Shown piece after piece: positions 7,682-15,387 of a DNA stretch of 64,000 bases. The notes beneath the pieces were generated by a model that made no database searches, was not told the DNA's origin, and worked only from the letters and a program-made list of their open reading frames with translations. The stretch comes from Anaerohalosphaera lusitana (GTDB lineage Bacteria; Planctomycetota; Phycisphaerae; Sedimentisphaerales; Anaerohalosphaeraceae). Both the position numbers and the translations under genes were made by a program. Position 1 is the first letter of the stretch, and every line of letters starts with the position of its first letter. Where the stretch lies: the NCBI RefSeq assembly GCF_002007645.1, contig NZ_CP019791.1, forward strand, positions 1,116,001 through 1,180,000, written 5' to 3'.

Positions 7682-8938
7682 ATGAGACGTTTATTGGTAT
7701 TTGCTGTTATTTTGGTGGTTAGCGGGGCTGTGTTTGCGGTGGAGCAGGAGGCGGAGGATGTGCGATCGATCGTGGAGGGGATCGAGAATGCTGAGCTGCG
7801 GGAGCAGTTGCTGGAGGAGCTAGAGGAGAATCCGGAATCGGATTTAAGCAGTATCGGGCTTGACGGGTTAAATGATCTTGGCGGATTAGAGGAGTTGGCC
7901 AATATCGAAACGTTAGGTCTGGCGAAAAGCCAAGAAGTTGATATGAGCCCGGTCTCAGAGTTACCAAGTCTGGGGTGTTTAATGCTTTTTGATTGCACAA
8001 AGATTCTATGGAATTCAGATTCTTTAAACACAAGCTGTGAAGTCCTTGTGATTTCGAAATCCGATCTGAAAGAAATTGATTTCGTGAGCAAGCTGCCAAA
8101 CCTTAAAATGATTTCTATCAGGGATTCAAGTGTCAACGATTTGTCTTCGATCAAAGCGTTGAAAGGACTCCGTATCCTTAGTTTAAAAAATTTTAAGGGC
8201 CAGAAAAACCTGGCATTTATAGGGGAGATGACTTCACTAAAGGGGCTTACAATTAAAGGAGTTGAGGCGCTAAAGTTCCCGAGTTTCTCAAAATTGCGAC
8301 ATCTTGAATGGCTTGATATTGCTGATGCCAATTCAGTTGACGTTAGAACAATCAACAGCAGAAATACTTTAAGAGAACTGTATTTGAAAAATGATCATAT
8401 ATCGAACATCTCATTTCTAAAGAGACTGCCGAACATTGAAATTGCGCACTTGGATGACAATCCAATCAAAGATTTTCGACCGTTATCTGCTCTGAAGAAG
8501 CTCAAAAACGTGTCTCTCAGCAATACTGGGTTCTCAGACTTCAAGGTACTTGGAGGAATGAGTGAGCTTGAGACTGTCTATGCTGAGGGGAATGGGATTG
8601 CGAGTCTGGACGATGCGGAAGAACTTATAGGGATCAAGAGTCTGCGTTTACGAAACAATAAGCTTAAGAGCTTGGCGGGAATAAAAGTGCTTAGCTCGCT
8701 TACAAGTTTGGATGTGAGAGATAATCGATTATCGAGCATTGAAGAAGTCGCTCATTTGAAGAAGCTGGGGGCGTTGTGTTTAAGTGGGAATAAAATCAAG
8801 AGCATTGCCCCTGTTGCGGAATTGAGCGAGCTATGGTTTTTGCAGTTGGATAGTAAATTACCCAATATGGAAGAGGCTCAGCAGGTTATTGGAGAATTGC
8901 GTGAGAGGAATCCGGATTTGTATGTCTGGTGGGATTAG
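7682..8938 (+). CDS. Secreted leucine-rich-repeat protein
   Basis: A 418-residue protein with a signal peptide (MRRLLVFAVILVVSGAVFA) followed by an acidic, helix-prone stretch (EDVRSIVEGIENAELREQLL). From about residue 60 it carries roughly 14 leucine-rich repeats of 21-23 residues of the internalin/LRR_4 type, clearest in the second half: LDDNPIKDFRPLSALKKLK, LRNNKLKSLAGIKVLSSL, VRDNRLSSIEEVAHLKKL, LSGNKIKSIAPVAELSEL. It ends soon after the last repeat (LYVWWD) with no membrane anchor. It is probably a periplasmic or surface protein binding another protein. The first 60 codons are G-rich like the neighbours, whereas the repeat region is AT-richer with different codon choice, which hints at a composite origin or looser constraint. 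Confidence 0.85.
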   Translation: MRRLLVFAVILVVSGAVFAVEQEAEDVRSIVEGIENAELREQLLEELEENPESDLSSIGLDGLNDLGGLEELANIETLGLAKSQEVDMSPVSELPSLGCLMLFDCTKILWNSDSLNTSCEVLVISKSDLKEIDFVSKLPNLKMISIRDSSVNDLSSIKALKGLRILSLKNFKGQKNLAFIGEMTSLKGLTIKGVEALKFPSFSKLRHLEWLDIADANSVDVRTINSRNTLRELYLKNDHISNISFLKRLPNIEIAHLDDNPIKDFRPLSALKKLKNVSLSNTGFSDFKVLGGMSELETVYAEGNGIASLDDAEELIGIKSLRLRNNKLKSLAGIKVLSSLTSLDVRDNRLSSIEEVAHLKKLGALCLSGNKIKSIAPVAELSELWFLQLDSKLPNMEEAQQVIGELRERNPDLYVWWD

Positions 8939-9013
8939 GGTTATTCTTTCTCTTCTACTGGGAGTGGTGTTGGGTGCAGTTTGTTTTGTATGAGCTGTCG
9001 AAAATTATCGGCT

Positions 9014-9052
9014 TTGAGATTGCCACACCGCCTTTGGCGGCTCGCAATGACA
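9014..9052. repeat. Intergenic copy of palindromic element E2
   Basis: This element runs from TTTGAGATTGCC to CTCGCAATGACA and lies between the convergent leucine-rich-repeat and DUF4186 genes. Its inner arm CCGCC-TTT-GGCGG differs from the other copies, but the change occurs on both sides so the stem is kept. It is the only copy in the window that is outside a gene, and it shows the element is not tied to coding sequence. Confidence 0.75.
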
Positions 9053-9152
9053 CCGTTTTATTGTTTGCGTGTTTGGCCCCTCAACCCTGATAGAATGGGT
9101 TTTGCAGGGTGTTTCTGCGATGGTAATTGGGATGATCAAGGGACTGTGGCGG

Positions 9153-9995
9153 CTAATTAAATTCGATTTGTTTTTTTAGCCATTGTTGGATGGTGTTTAG
9201 GATGTGGGTTTGCTGGGTTGGGGTTATTGGGGTGTGTTTTGGGATGTTGTGGTGTTTTTGGAGGCAGGAGCGGCAGCAGGTGGCGGTGGCGTGTTGGGCT
9301 ATGAAGACGGGGTGATTGCGGAAGGGGGTTTGTTTGCCGTCGTTGGGCGGGTCGGCGGGTGCGATGCGGGTGGTGATGAAGTCGCGGGCGTGTTCCATGA
9401 TGGTTGGCAGGCCCTTTTGCTGGAGGTAGGCGAGTTCGCGGTTCTTGAGGCGGAAGCGGGAGCGGAATTTTGAGCTTGCTAGGCGGGCGAAGAGTGCGTC
9501 GAGGTTTGGGGGCTGCCATGCGGGGATGGACGAGCCATTTAAATTTTTTGGCTTTGAGATTGCCGCGTCGCCTTCGGCTCCTCGCAATGACATTTTCTCA
9601 GGTGGGGCGGTGTTTGGGTGGTCCGTTTTGTTCGCTGGGTGGTCTCTCGCAGGCTGGGTCGCCTGCTCGGGTTTTGAAGAATGGAATCGCTTCGCGATGG
9701 TTGTTTTATGCTGGGCCCCCGCCTGCGCGGGGGTGGCAAATAGGGAGGGTTGCTCATTTCGGGTCGGCTGTTCGGGTTTTGGGGTGGGTTCGGGTTCGGT
9801 GCATATGAGATGGGCCTTGGTTGCGGTATCGGTCATTTGCTGATGTATTTGACTTGACCGTGCATGCGCCCCCGTGGTGTTCTCTGGGCCCCGGCTCGCA
9901 GGCCGGGGTGACGGATTTTTTGTATTCTTGGAGGTGCGCGGGTGTTCGCTGAGGTCGAAGAGGGTTGGGTGGTTTTTGTTTGGTTTTCGGGTCAT
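9153..9995 (-). CDS. DUF4186 protein with repeat-derived N-terminal extension
   Basis: A 280-residue product. The C-terminal roughly 115 residues are a clear DUF4186 domain: FARLASSKFRSRF, LPTIMEHARDFI, PPNDGKQTP, then HPVFIAQHATATCCRSCLQK with a Cys-Cys-x-x-Cys motif that may bind metal. The family's role is unknown and members are usually only about 110-130 residues long. Here residues 1-160 are extra and mostly consist of translated palindromic repeats (ASRGPENTTGAHAR, SLFATPAQAGAQHKTTIAKR, SLRGAEGDAAISKPKN). The ATG at 9995 overlaps the DUF2905 stop (ATGA), which argues that translation really begins here through coupling, although no ribosome site is visible. If an internal Met were used (for example before TDTATKAHL), part of the extension would be lost. 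Confidence 0.82.
   Translation of the reverse strand: MTRKPNKNHPTLFDLSEHPRTSKNTKNPSPRPASRGPENTTGAHARSSQIHQQMTDTATKAHLICTEPEPTPKPEQPTRNEQPSLFATPAQAGAQHKTTIAKRFHSSKPEQATQPARDHPANKTDHPNTAPPEKMSLRGAEGDAAISKPKNLNGSSIPAWQPPNLDALFARLASSKFRSRFRLKNRELAYLQQKGLPTIMEHARDFITTRIAPADPPNDGKQTPFRNHPVFIAQHATATCCRSCLQKHHNIPKHTPITPTQQTHILNTIQQWLKKQIEFN
9554..9912. repeat. Three palindromic elements inside the DUF4186 gene
   Basis: Within the 5' half of the minus-strand DUF4186 gene lie, in plus-strand order, an E2 copy (9554-9592, GAGATTGCCGCGTCGCC to CTCGCAATGACA), an E4 copy (9684-9716, GAATCGCTTCGCGATGG then TTTATGCTGGG) directly followed by a CCCCCGC-CTGC-GCGGGGG hairpin, and an E1 copy (9879-9912, GTTCTCTGGGCCCCGGC then GCCGGGGTGAC). 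All three families also occur in the S9 peptidase insertion. The E1 loop bases differ (TCGCAG here, TCAAG there), while the paired bases change together. Confidence 0.85.
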
Positions 9996-10225
9996 TTTGA
10001 GAAGTGGTTTATGAGCCAGAAGATGGCTGTGAGGATGATGGAGAGGATTATTGAGGTTGCGAGGGGGAAGTAGAACTTGAAGTTTTTGCGATCGATGAAG
10101 ATGTCGCCGGGGAGTTTGAACAGGCCGAGGCGGGGCAGGAGGATCATGGCCAGGCCCAGCAGGGCGATGAAGGCGGCGATGATCAGGAGGAGCTTGCCGA
10201 GTTGTTGTGGGTTGAAATTTTCCAT
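9992..10225 (-). CDS. DUF2905 small membrane protein
   Basis: A 77-residue DUF2905 protein of the usual family length. The family core is plain: two transmembrane helices (about 10-30 and 52-74) around the conserved LPGDIFIDRKNFKFYFPLAT loop. The function is not established; members are widespread in bacteria and often sit beside unrelated housekeeping genes. Its TGA overlaps the ATG of the DUF4186 gene (ATGA), giving a two-gene minus-strand operon. It starts at ATG 10225 with a weak upstream purine stretch. The next plus-strand gene starts more than 500 bases away, so the promoter must lie in the 10226-10759 gap. Confidence 0.9.
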   Translation of the reverse strand: MENFNPQQLGKLLLIIAAFIALLGLAMILLPRLGLFKLPGDIFIDRKNFKFYFPLATSIILSIILTAIFWLINHFSK

Positions 10226-10759
10226 CTTTTGAGGGATTTTCTTACAGTTCGCTGTTGTTTGACGATCCTAGAGACGTTTTTGCAAAGTTTTTTTACGGTC
10301 AGTCTATGTTACCGTAATGCGGGGTCGGATGCAAAGAGTGAAGGTGTTTTGTTTTGCAGAGACTCATGACGGTGTAGTCTCTATGAAGTAGGTATATTTG
10401 TCGAGTTTCTGTGAAAACCGCCTTCAGAAGCTGTACAGCGGGATTTTTTGTGGTAAAGACAGCAAATTTAACATTGTGTGTTTTGATGTCATAGAGTACC
10501 TTGCTTATAAGGAGTGTCAGTTGGGGTGTTTTGGTTATTACCTCCGATTGGCGACTAGTTTTGATGACTTTTTTGGATTTATCCTTGAGATTAGAGTTGA
10601 TGGCCTATAGCATTTTTATGAACTGCAGGTCGGGGGGGCATCACTTTAGCGCGAAAGGGCGAGGTGTAAGATGCGGCAGCACGGACCAACCTGCAGAGAC
10701 GGAGTCCGATGAATTTAAGCGTTTAAAAAAGATATTACTCTATTTGAAAGGGGCAGCAA
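10226..10759. other. 534-base gap with a candidate structured leader
   Basis: No convincing gene is present; short plus-strand ORFs here have neither a ribosome site nor recognisable sequence. At 10291-10316 there is a small inverted repeat, TTACGGT with ACCGTAA. At 10623-10696 an 8-bp closing stem, CTGCAGGT with ACCTGCAG, encloses a second stem (GCAT/ATGC plus CAC/GTG). A competing stem, CGGAC (10682-10686) with GTCCG (10704-10708), would trap the 3' arm of the first. Such alternative pairing just upstream of the porin's AAAGGGG ribosome site is what a riboswitch or attenuator would look like, but I match no known class. Confidence 0.45.
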
Positions 10760-12028
10760 GTGAGACATTATCTGGTTTTGTTTCTTGTTGTGTTTGGTTT
10801 GGTTCTGACTCCAGCATCGTTTGCTGAGCAGGATCAGGAAAATGACACGAATGTTGAGATCGTCGAGCCGAAGGAGTACGGTGAACAGACTCCTGTCGAG
10901 AAGAGCTGGGACGAACAGTTGATCCCGCTGCAGTTCGGCAAGGTCAAGGTCGGCGGTGCTTTCCGGTTCAACTACTACAACAAGGACTGGAACGATGACA
11001 CTGAAGGCGATGTTGATCTTGATACGTTGCGTGTTAACTTCGACCTGGTCGACGCTGATCCGTGGATCGGTTCTGCTGAGTACAGGTGGTACATTCCTCA
11101 GAATCGGGGTGGTACAGGTCAATCTTACAGCTTCATCCATCACGCATGGCTGGGTTATGAGTTCACCGACGAAGAGCAGATCCAGGCCGGTGTACAACAG
11201 GTGCCGTTCGGTATTCTGCCGTATGCATCGCACAACTGGTTCTTCCAACTGCCTTACTATGTAGGTCTGGAAGATGATTATGATCTTGGTTTCAAGTACA
11301 TCAAGAACGACGGCGACTGGAACATGCAGCTTGCGTACTATCCGATGGATGAGGGTCAGGGACGCGGTTACAGCAAGGACAGTGCAAGGTATTCCTATGA
11401 TGTAGTTGAATCGGATTCTCTGAATTCAGCCAATGAAGAACGTCATCAGTTCAACGGTCGTGTGGCATACACTGCTCAGCACGGTCCGGACGCTGTAAGT
11501 GAGCTCGGTTTCTCGGGTCAGTATTCGGCCATCAAGAATAACGATACCGATCAGTACGGCGAACACTATGCTCTTGGGCTGCACCTTGACGGTCAGTATG
11601 GTCCGTGGGATGCGAAGCTGGAAGCTATCCGGTATGACTATAACCTTGACAATCCCGCAGGTGTGTCGGAAGATATAGTTGTTATGGGTGCGTATGACGC
11701 TCCTTATAACGTTGCGGCAACGGGAACGATGCTGGTTGCCGGTATCCAGAAGACTATCCCGGTTAACTGGGGTGAGATCGAGGAGATCAATGTTTACAAC
11801 GACTACTCGGTACTGTTCAAGGACGACAGCGACTTTGAGAATTCGTACCAGAATGTAATCGGTATGTCTTTCGCGTTGAACAGGTTCTTTGTATATGTCG
11901 ACTTTGCTATGGGTAAGAGGCATCCATGGCTGACTGGCGGCTGGACGAACAGTCTTGCTGACGGTTCCGGTGCTGACGGCGGCGACTGGCAGACACGGTT
12001 CAACGTTAATGTTGGGTACTACTTCTAA
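10760..12028 (+). CDS. Outer-membrane porin, OprO/OprP-like barrel
   Basis: A 422-residue outer-membrane beta-barrel. A GTG start with AAAGGGG upstream opens a signal peptide (residues 1-22, cut after SFAEQ). A short acidic segment follows, then alternating amphipathic strands rich in Tyr, Trp, Phe, Gly and Asp to the end, which closes with the aromatic signature FNVNVGYYF expected for insertion by the BAM machinery. Segments such as VNFDLVDADPWIGSAEYRWY and AGVQQVPFGI resemble phosphate-selective or related carbohydrate porins. The gene is followed by a terminator and then proVWX on the same strand, so it may supply betaine or another osmolyte to the periplasm; that link rests on location only. 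Codons are balanced (GGT/GGC, CTG), as in highly expressed genes, unlike the G-rich neighbours. Confidence 0.82.
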   Translation: MRHYLVLFLVVFGLVLTPASFAEQDQENDTNVEIVEPKEYGEQTPVEKSWDEQLIPLQFGKVKVGGAFRFNYYNKDWNDDTEGDVDLDTLRVNFDLVDADPWIGSAEYRWYIPQNRGGTGQSYSFIHHAWLGYEFTDEEQIQAGVQQVPFGILPYASHNWFFQLPYYVGLEDDYDLGFKYIKNDGDWNMQLAYYPMDEGQGRGYSKDSARYSYDVVESDSLNSANEERHQFNGRVAYTAQHGPDAVSELGFSGQYSAIKNNDTDQYGEHYALGLHLDGQYGPWDAKLEAIRYDYNLDNPAGVSEDIVVMGAYDAPYNVAATGTMLVAGIQKTIPVNWGEIEEINVYNDYSVLFKDDSDFENSYQNVIGMSFALNRFFVYVDFAMGKRHPWLTGGWTNSLADGSGADGGDWQTRFNVNVGYYF

Positions 12029-12073
12029 CAGTCAAGCTGTAAGAGCAGCTCTTTGATATTAAGTGGTGAGTAT

Positions 12074-12118
12074 GGCGGGGCCGGTGAATGCCGAGCCCCG
12101 TCTGCTCAGCCTTTTTTA
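12074..12118 (+). terminator. Terminator after the porin gene
   Basis: The stem GGCGGGGC-CGG pairs with CCG-A-GCCCCGTC around a 6-base loop. It is followed about ten bases later by CTTTTTTATT, so the T run is slightly displaced. Confidence 0.6.
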
Positions 12119-12135
12119 TTCAGGACGGCTTGATT

Positions 12136-12167
12136 AGAAGCCAAAAGCAGTTTTGAAACAGCTTCTA
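12136..12167. repeat. Short palindromic repeat P, copy 1
   Basis: The core AAGCAGTTTTGAAACAGCTT is an imperfect palindrome (arms AAGC.GTTT and AAAC.GCTT). It recurs at 15388, 35009 and 35877. This copy lies in the porin-proV gap. Confidence 0.65.
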
Positions 12168-12184
12168 AGAATTTAAAGCGGTCC

Positions 12185-12229
12185 TTTGATGATCCGGCCG
12201 GCGGTTATTTGAGTGGGCCGGTCATCAAA
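12185..12229 (+). promoter_or_regulatory. Long hairpin in the proV leader
   Basis: TTTGATGATCCGGCC pairs with GGCCGGTCATCAAA (14 pairs, one bulged base) around a roughly 16-base loop, ending 36 bases before the proV start. No T run follows, so it is not a simple terminator. It could be an operator, an RNA-processing site or a salt-sensitive leader structure. Confidence 0.5.
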
Positions 12230-12265
12230 CGATCGATAAATGAACACGGATAGGAGCCTGTAACG

Positions 12266-13456
12266 ATGTCATTATTGAGAATAGAAAAATTAGCGAAGAT
12301 ATTCGGCTCGCATCCAAAATCCGCATTGCCATACGTTGAAGAAGGTCTCAACCGTGAGGATGTACGTGAGAAGACGGGGCAGACTATCGGGATCGCGGAT
12401 GTCAGTTTCGAGGTGGAGAAGGGCGAGATCCTCGTTGTGATGGGGCTTTCTGGAAGTGGTAAGTCGACGCTGGTAAGGTGCGTTAACAGGTTGATAGAAC
12501 CTACGAGCGGGCGGGTCTATATCGGCGACGACGAGATCACTTCAATGAATCGCAAGCAACTGCTCGATATTCGCCGGCGGAAGCTGGGGATGGTATTTCA
12601 GCATTTTGCGTTGCTGCCTCACCGTACGGTACTGGAGAACAGTGAGTACGGTCTTGAGATCATGGGCGTTGAGAAGTCCCAGCGTACTAACAAGGCGATG
12701 GAGGCTTTGGAGATGGTCGGGCTGAAGGGATGGGAGAACCAGCTTCCGAGACAGCTTTCGGGTGGTATGCAGCAGAGAGTTGGGCTTGCGAGAGCTCTGG
12801 CGGTCGATCCTGAGATCATTCTGATGGACGAAGCGCTGAGTGCGCTTGACCCGCTGATCAGGACGGATATGCAGAATGAGCTGATCGATCTGCAGAGGAA
12901 GCTTGGCAAGACGATATTGTTTATTACGCACGATCTGAGTGAAGCGGTTAATATGGGTGACCGTATTGTGCTGATGAAGGACGGCAAGGTCGTACAGATC
13001 GGATCGGCGGAAGAGATATTGACGAATCCTGCTTCGCGTTATGTCGAGCGGTTCGTTGAGGACCTTGAGAAGTCGAAGGTGTTGCGGGCCGAGACGATAA
13101 TGCGGCCTATACATGAGGTTGCGCATACCGGTGACGGTCCTCGGACGGTGCTTCACAAGATGCGTGAAGTCGGTGTTTCTACGTTATTCGTTACGGATGT
13201 GCACGGTGTATTGCAGGGGATCGTTCGTGCGGAAAAGGCGAGCGAATGTGCGAAAGCCGGAGATAAGGACCCAGCGCATATGCATGATTCGGATGTCAAG
13301 TCAGTTGGTCTCGATGCGAATCTGCAGGATGTGCTTGGGATGATGGTCGAGAATCGCGAGCCGGTAGCAGTGGTGGACGATGACAAGAAGCTCAAGGGAG
13401 TTATTGTGATCGGTCATCTGCTGGGCGCGTTGTCTGAGGAAGGCAATCAGAGCTAG
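12266..13456 (+). CDS. proV: Glycine betaine/proline betaine ABC transporter ATPase with CBS domains
   Basis: A 396-residue ATPase of the ProV/OpuAA type, which drives uptake of betaine-type osmolytes. The Walker A GLSGSGKST is at about residues 58-66, the Q-loop in VFQHFALLPHR, the signature LSGGMQQRVGLARAL near 164, Walker B EIILMDEALSALDP near 183, and the H-loop in FITHDLSEA. Residues about 277-390 form two CBS motifs (METIMRPIHEV-like start, VLQGIVRAE, LKGVIVIGHL), which in OpuA sense ionic strength or cyclic di-AMP. It is the first gene of proV-proW-proX, with 50-60-base spacings. The long hairpin at 12185 lies just upstream and may regulate it. Family length is typical. Confidence 0.95.
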   Translation: MSLLRIEKLAKIFGSHPKSALPYVEEGLNREDVREKTGQTIGIADVSFEVEKGEILVVMGLSGSGKSTLVRCVNRLIEPTSGRVYIGDDEITSMNRKQLLDIRRRKLGMVFQHFALLPHRTVLENSEYGLEIMGVEKSQRTNKAMEALEMVGLKGWENQLPRQLSGGMQQRVGLARALAVDPEIILMDEALSALDPLIRTDMQNELIDLQRKLGKTILFITHDLSEAVNMGDRIVLMKDGKVVQIGSAEEILTNPASRYVERFVEDLEKSKVLRAETIMRPIHEVAHTGDGPRTVLHKMREVGVSTLFVTDVHGVLQGIVRAEKASECAKAGDKDPAHMHDSDVKSVGLDANLQDVLGMMVENREPVAVVDDDKKLKGVIVIGHLLGALSEEGNQS

Positions 13457-13509
13457 AACGGTCCGCGTGCGGGGCAACATTGAATAGAACTCTTTTTTGG
13501 AGTTTAGTT

Positions 13510-14355
13510 ATGACAGATTTTCAAATACCGAGATTTCCATTAGGCGATTATATCGACAATGGTTTGGAGTGGCTGAACAGGGCGATCTCGCAGGAGACGT
13601 CTGCGACGGCTGACTTTGTAAATTCGCTGGTCATGAGCATCGTGGATTTTCTGACGTTTTTTCCGCCGGTCGTGCTGATGCTGCTTATAACCGCGTTGGC
13701 TTTCTGGATCAAACGCAGTGTGAAGTTTTCGATATTTACGTTTTTGGGGCTTTACCTGCTGTATAATTTCAACCTGTGGGAGCCGACGATGCAGACACTG
13801 GCGCTGGTAGTGATATCGACGCTTGTGGCGATATCGCTTGGTATGCCGTTGGGCGTTTTGGCAGCATTGTCTAAGCATGCCAAGAGCGCGATCTGGCCGG
13901 TGCTGGACTTTATGCAGACGCTGCCGCCGTTCGTTTATCTTATACCGGCGATACCGTTTTTCGGTCTTGGTTATACATCGGCGATGTTCTCGACGGTTAT
14001 CTTTGCGATGCCACCTGCGATCAGGATGACGACGCTTGGTATCGAGCAGGTTCCTTCTGAACTCAGCGAGGCGGCGGATTCGTTCGGCTCTACTCGGATG
14101 CAGAAGCTTATCAAGCTGCAGTTGCCGTTGGCGGCGCCTTCTATCCGAGCGGGTATCAATCAGACTATTCTGCTTTCACTGTCGATGGTTGTTATTGCGG
14201 CGATGATTGGTGCAAAAGGACTTGGCGGCCGAGTGTGGGAAGCTATTCAGCGACTGGAGCCCGGTAAGGGATTTGAGGCCGGCATTGGTATTGTGATCGT
14301 AGCGATCATACTTGACAGGCTTGTAGGTCATGTTAAGAAAAAACAAGCAGCATAA
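13510..14355 (+). CDS. proW: Glycine betaine ABC transporter permease
   Basis: A 281-residue permease of the ProW/OpuAB type. ATG 13510 is chosen over an upstream TTG (13480) because GGAG precedes it and the protein then begins MTDFQIPRFPLGDYID, as in relatives. About six to seven membrane helices follow: FLTFFPPVVLMLLITALAFW, FSIFTFLGLYLLY, TLALVVISTLVAISLGMPLG, FVYLIPAIPFFGLG and later ones. The EAA loop that contacts the ATPase is visible as ELSEAADSFGSTRMQKLIKL and the residues after it (about 190-215). It lies between proV and proX in one operon; the substrate-binding protein is separate here rather than fused, as in the three-gene ProVWX layout. Confidence 0.95.
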   Translation: MTDFQIPRFPLGDYIDNGLEWLNRAISQETSATADFVNSLVMSIVDFLTFFPPVVLMLLITALAFWIKRSVKFSIFTFLGLYLLYNFNLWEPTMQTLALVVISTLVAISLGMPLGVLAALSKHAKSAIWPVLDFMQTLPPFVYLIPAIPFFGLGYTSAMFSTVIFAMPPAIRMTTLGIEQVPSELSEAADSFGSTRMQKLIKLQLPLAAPSIRAGINQTILLSLSMVVIAAMIGAKGLGGRVWEAIQRLEPGKGFEAGIGIVIVAIILDRLVGHVKKKQAA

Positions 14356-14397
14356 ATTGAAAACTAAAATAGTGGATTAAGTAAGGGAGACTCAGCG

Positions 14398-15384
14398 ATG
14401 AAGAAAGCAATTATCCCAATTGTTATTGTGGTAGTCCTGATCGGCATATATGTTGCCATGACAGGGACACAAGAGGGCGACCAGAAAAAGGACACGCCCA
14501 CGGTAGAGCTGGTATATGTTGAATGGTCATCTGAAGTTGCCAGTACGAACGTTGTCAGGGCAGTTCTTCAGGAAGTTATGGGCTATGAGACAGAGATCAC
14601 GCCTGTAAGTGCTGCGGCAATGTGGGAATCTGTCGGAACTGGTGACATGGACGGTCTGGTGGCTGCATGGCTGCCGACGACTCACTCGCATTATCTGGAA
14701 AACAACAAGGACACGGTGGTCGACTTGGGTGCAAACCTGGTCGGTACTAAAATCGGTCTTGTCGTTCCGGACTATGCGCCAGCACAGTCGATCGAAGACC
14801 TGAAGCTGTATGCCGATCAGTTCGACAGAAAGATCATCGGTATCGATCCCGGTGCCGGAATCATGTCTAAGACCGAGACGGCGATGGAAGAGTACAGCCT
14901 TGACGAGTACGAGCTTGTCGAGGGAAGCGGTGCTACTATGACCGGTGCTCTGGCGAACGCTATCGCGAACGAGGAATCAATCGTGGTTACCGGCTGGACG
15001 CCTCACTGGAAGTTCACCCGCTGGGATCTGCGTTATCTGCAGGACCCGAAGAATGTTTACGGTGGTGCGGAAGAGATCCACACTATCGTTCGTAAGGGTC
15101 TGAAAGATGAGATGCCTAAGGTTGAAATGTTCCTGGACCAGTTCAAGTGGGAACCTGCTGACATGCAGGAGCTGATGAACTGGAACAAGCAGGAATCGAA
15201 GCCTTACGAGAATGCGAAGAAGTGGATCAAAGAGAATCCTGAGATGGTTCTCGAATGGGTTCAGGGAACAGGTTTTGAGGATCAGGTCGATGAGAAGCTT
15301 GCGGCGATCGATGCTTCTGACGCTGTGCAACTGGAGCAGGACGAAGCGACTGAACAGGATGCGGATGCTGAGACTACTGAGTAG
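14398..15384 (+). CDS. proX: Glycine betaine-binding protein, membrane-tethered
   Basis: A 328-residue OpuAC/ProX-type binding protein. It begins MKKAIIPIVIVVVLIGIYVAM, an uncleaved-looking membrane anchor with no lipobox cysteine, so it is probably tethered to the inner membrane on its periplasmic side. GGGAGA precedes the ATG. Ligand-binding domain from about residue 35: VYVEWSSEVASTNVVRAVL, AAWLPTTHSHYL, GIDPGAGIM and VTGWTPHWKF; the Trp residues in AAWLPTTH and TGWTPHW match the aromatic cage that holds the trimethylammonium group. After residue 300 an acidic tail (EQDEATEQDADAETTE) has no family counterpart and may reflect growth in salt. It is the last gene of the operon, followed by repeat P and a terminator. 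Confidence 0.93.
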   Translation: MKKAIIPIVIVVVLIGIYVAMTGTQEGDQKKDTPTVELVYVEWSSEVASTNVVRAVLQEVMGYETEITPVSAAAMWESVGTGDMDGLVAAWLPTTHSHYLENNKDTVVDLGANLVGTKIGLVVPDYAPAQSIEDLKLYADQFDRKIIGIDPGAGIMSKTETAMEEYSLDEYELVEGSGATMTGALANAIANEESIVVTGWTPHWKFTRWDLRYLQDPKNVYGGAEEIHTIVRKGLKDEMPKVEMFLDQFKWEPADMQELMNWNKQESKPYENAKKWIKENPEMVLEWVQGTGFEDQVDEKLAAIDASDAVQLEQDEATEQDADAETTE

Positions 15385-15387
15385 TCC

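Noticed and set aside
9445-9843. Plus-strand gene opposite DUF4186
   Set aside because: It reads through the palindromic repeats antisense to a recognisable DUF4186 domain and has no family features.
10398-10610. Small gene in the gap before the porin
   Set aside because: There is no ribosome site or recognisable domain, it overlaps other short frames, and the region fits a leader better.
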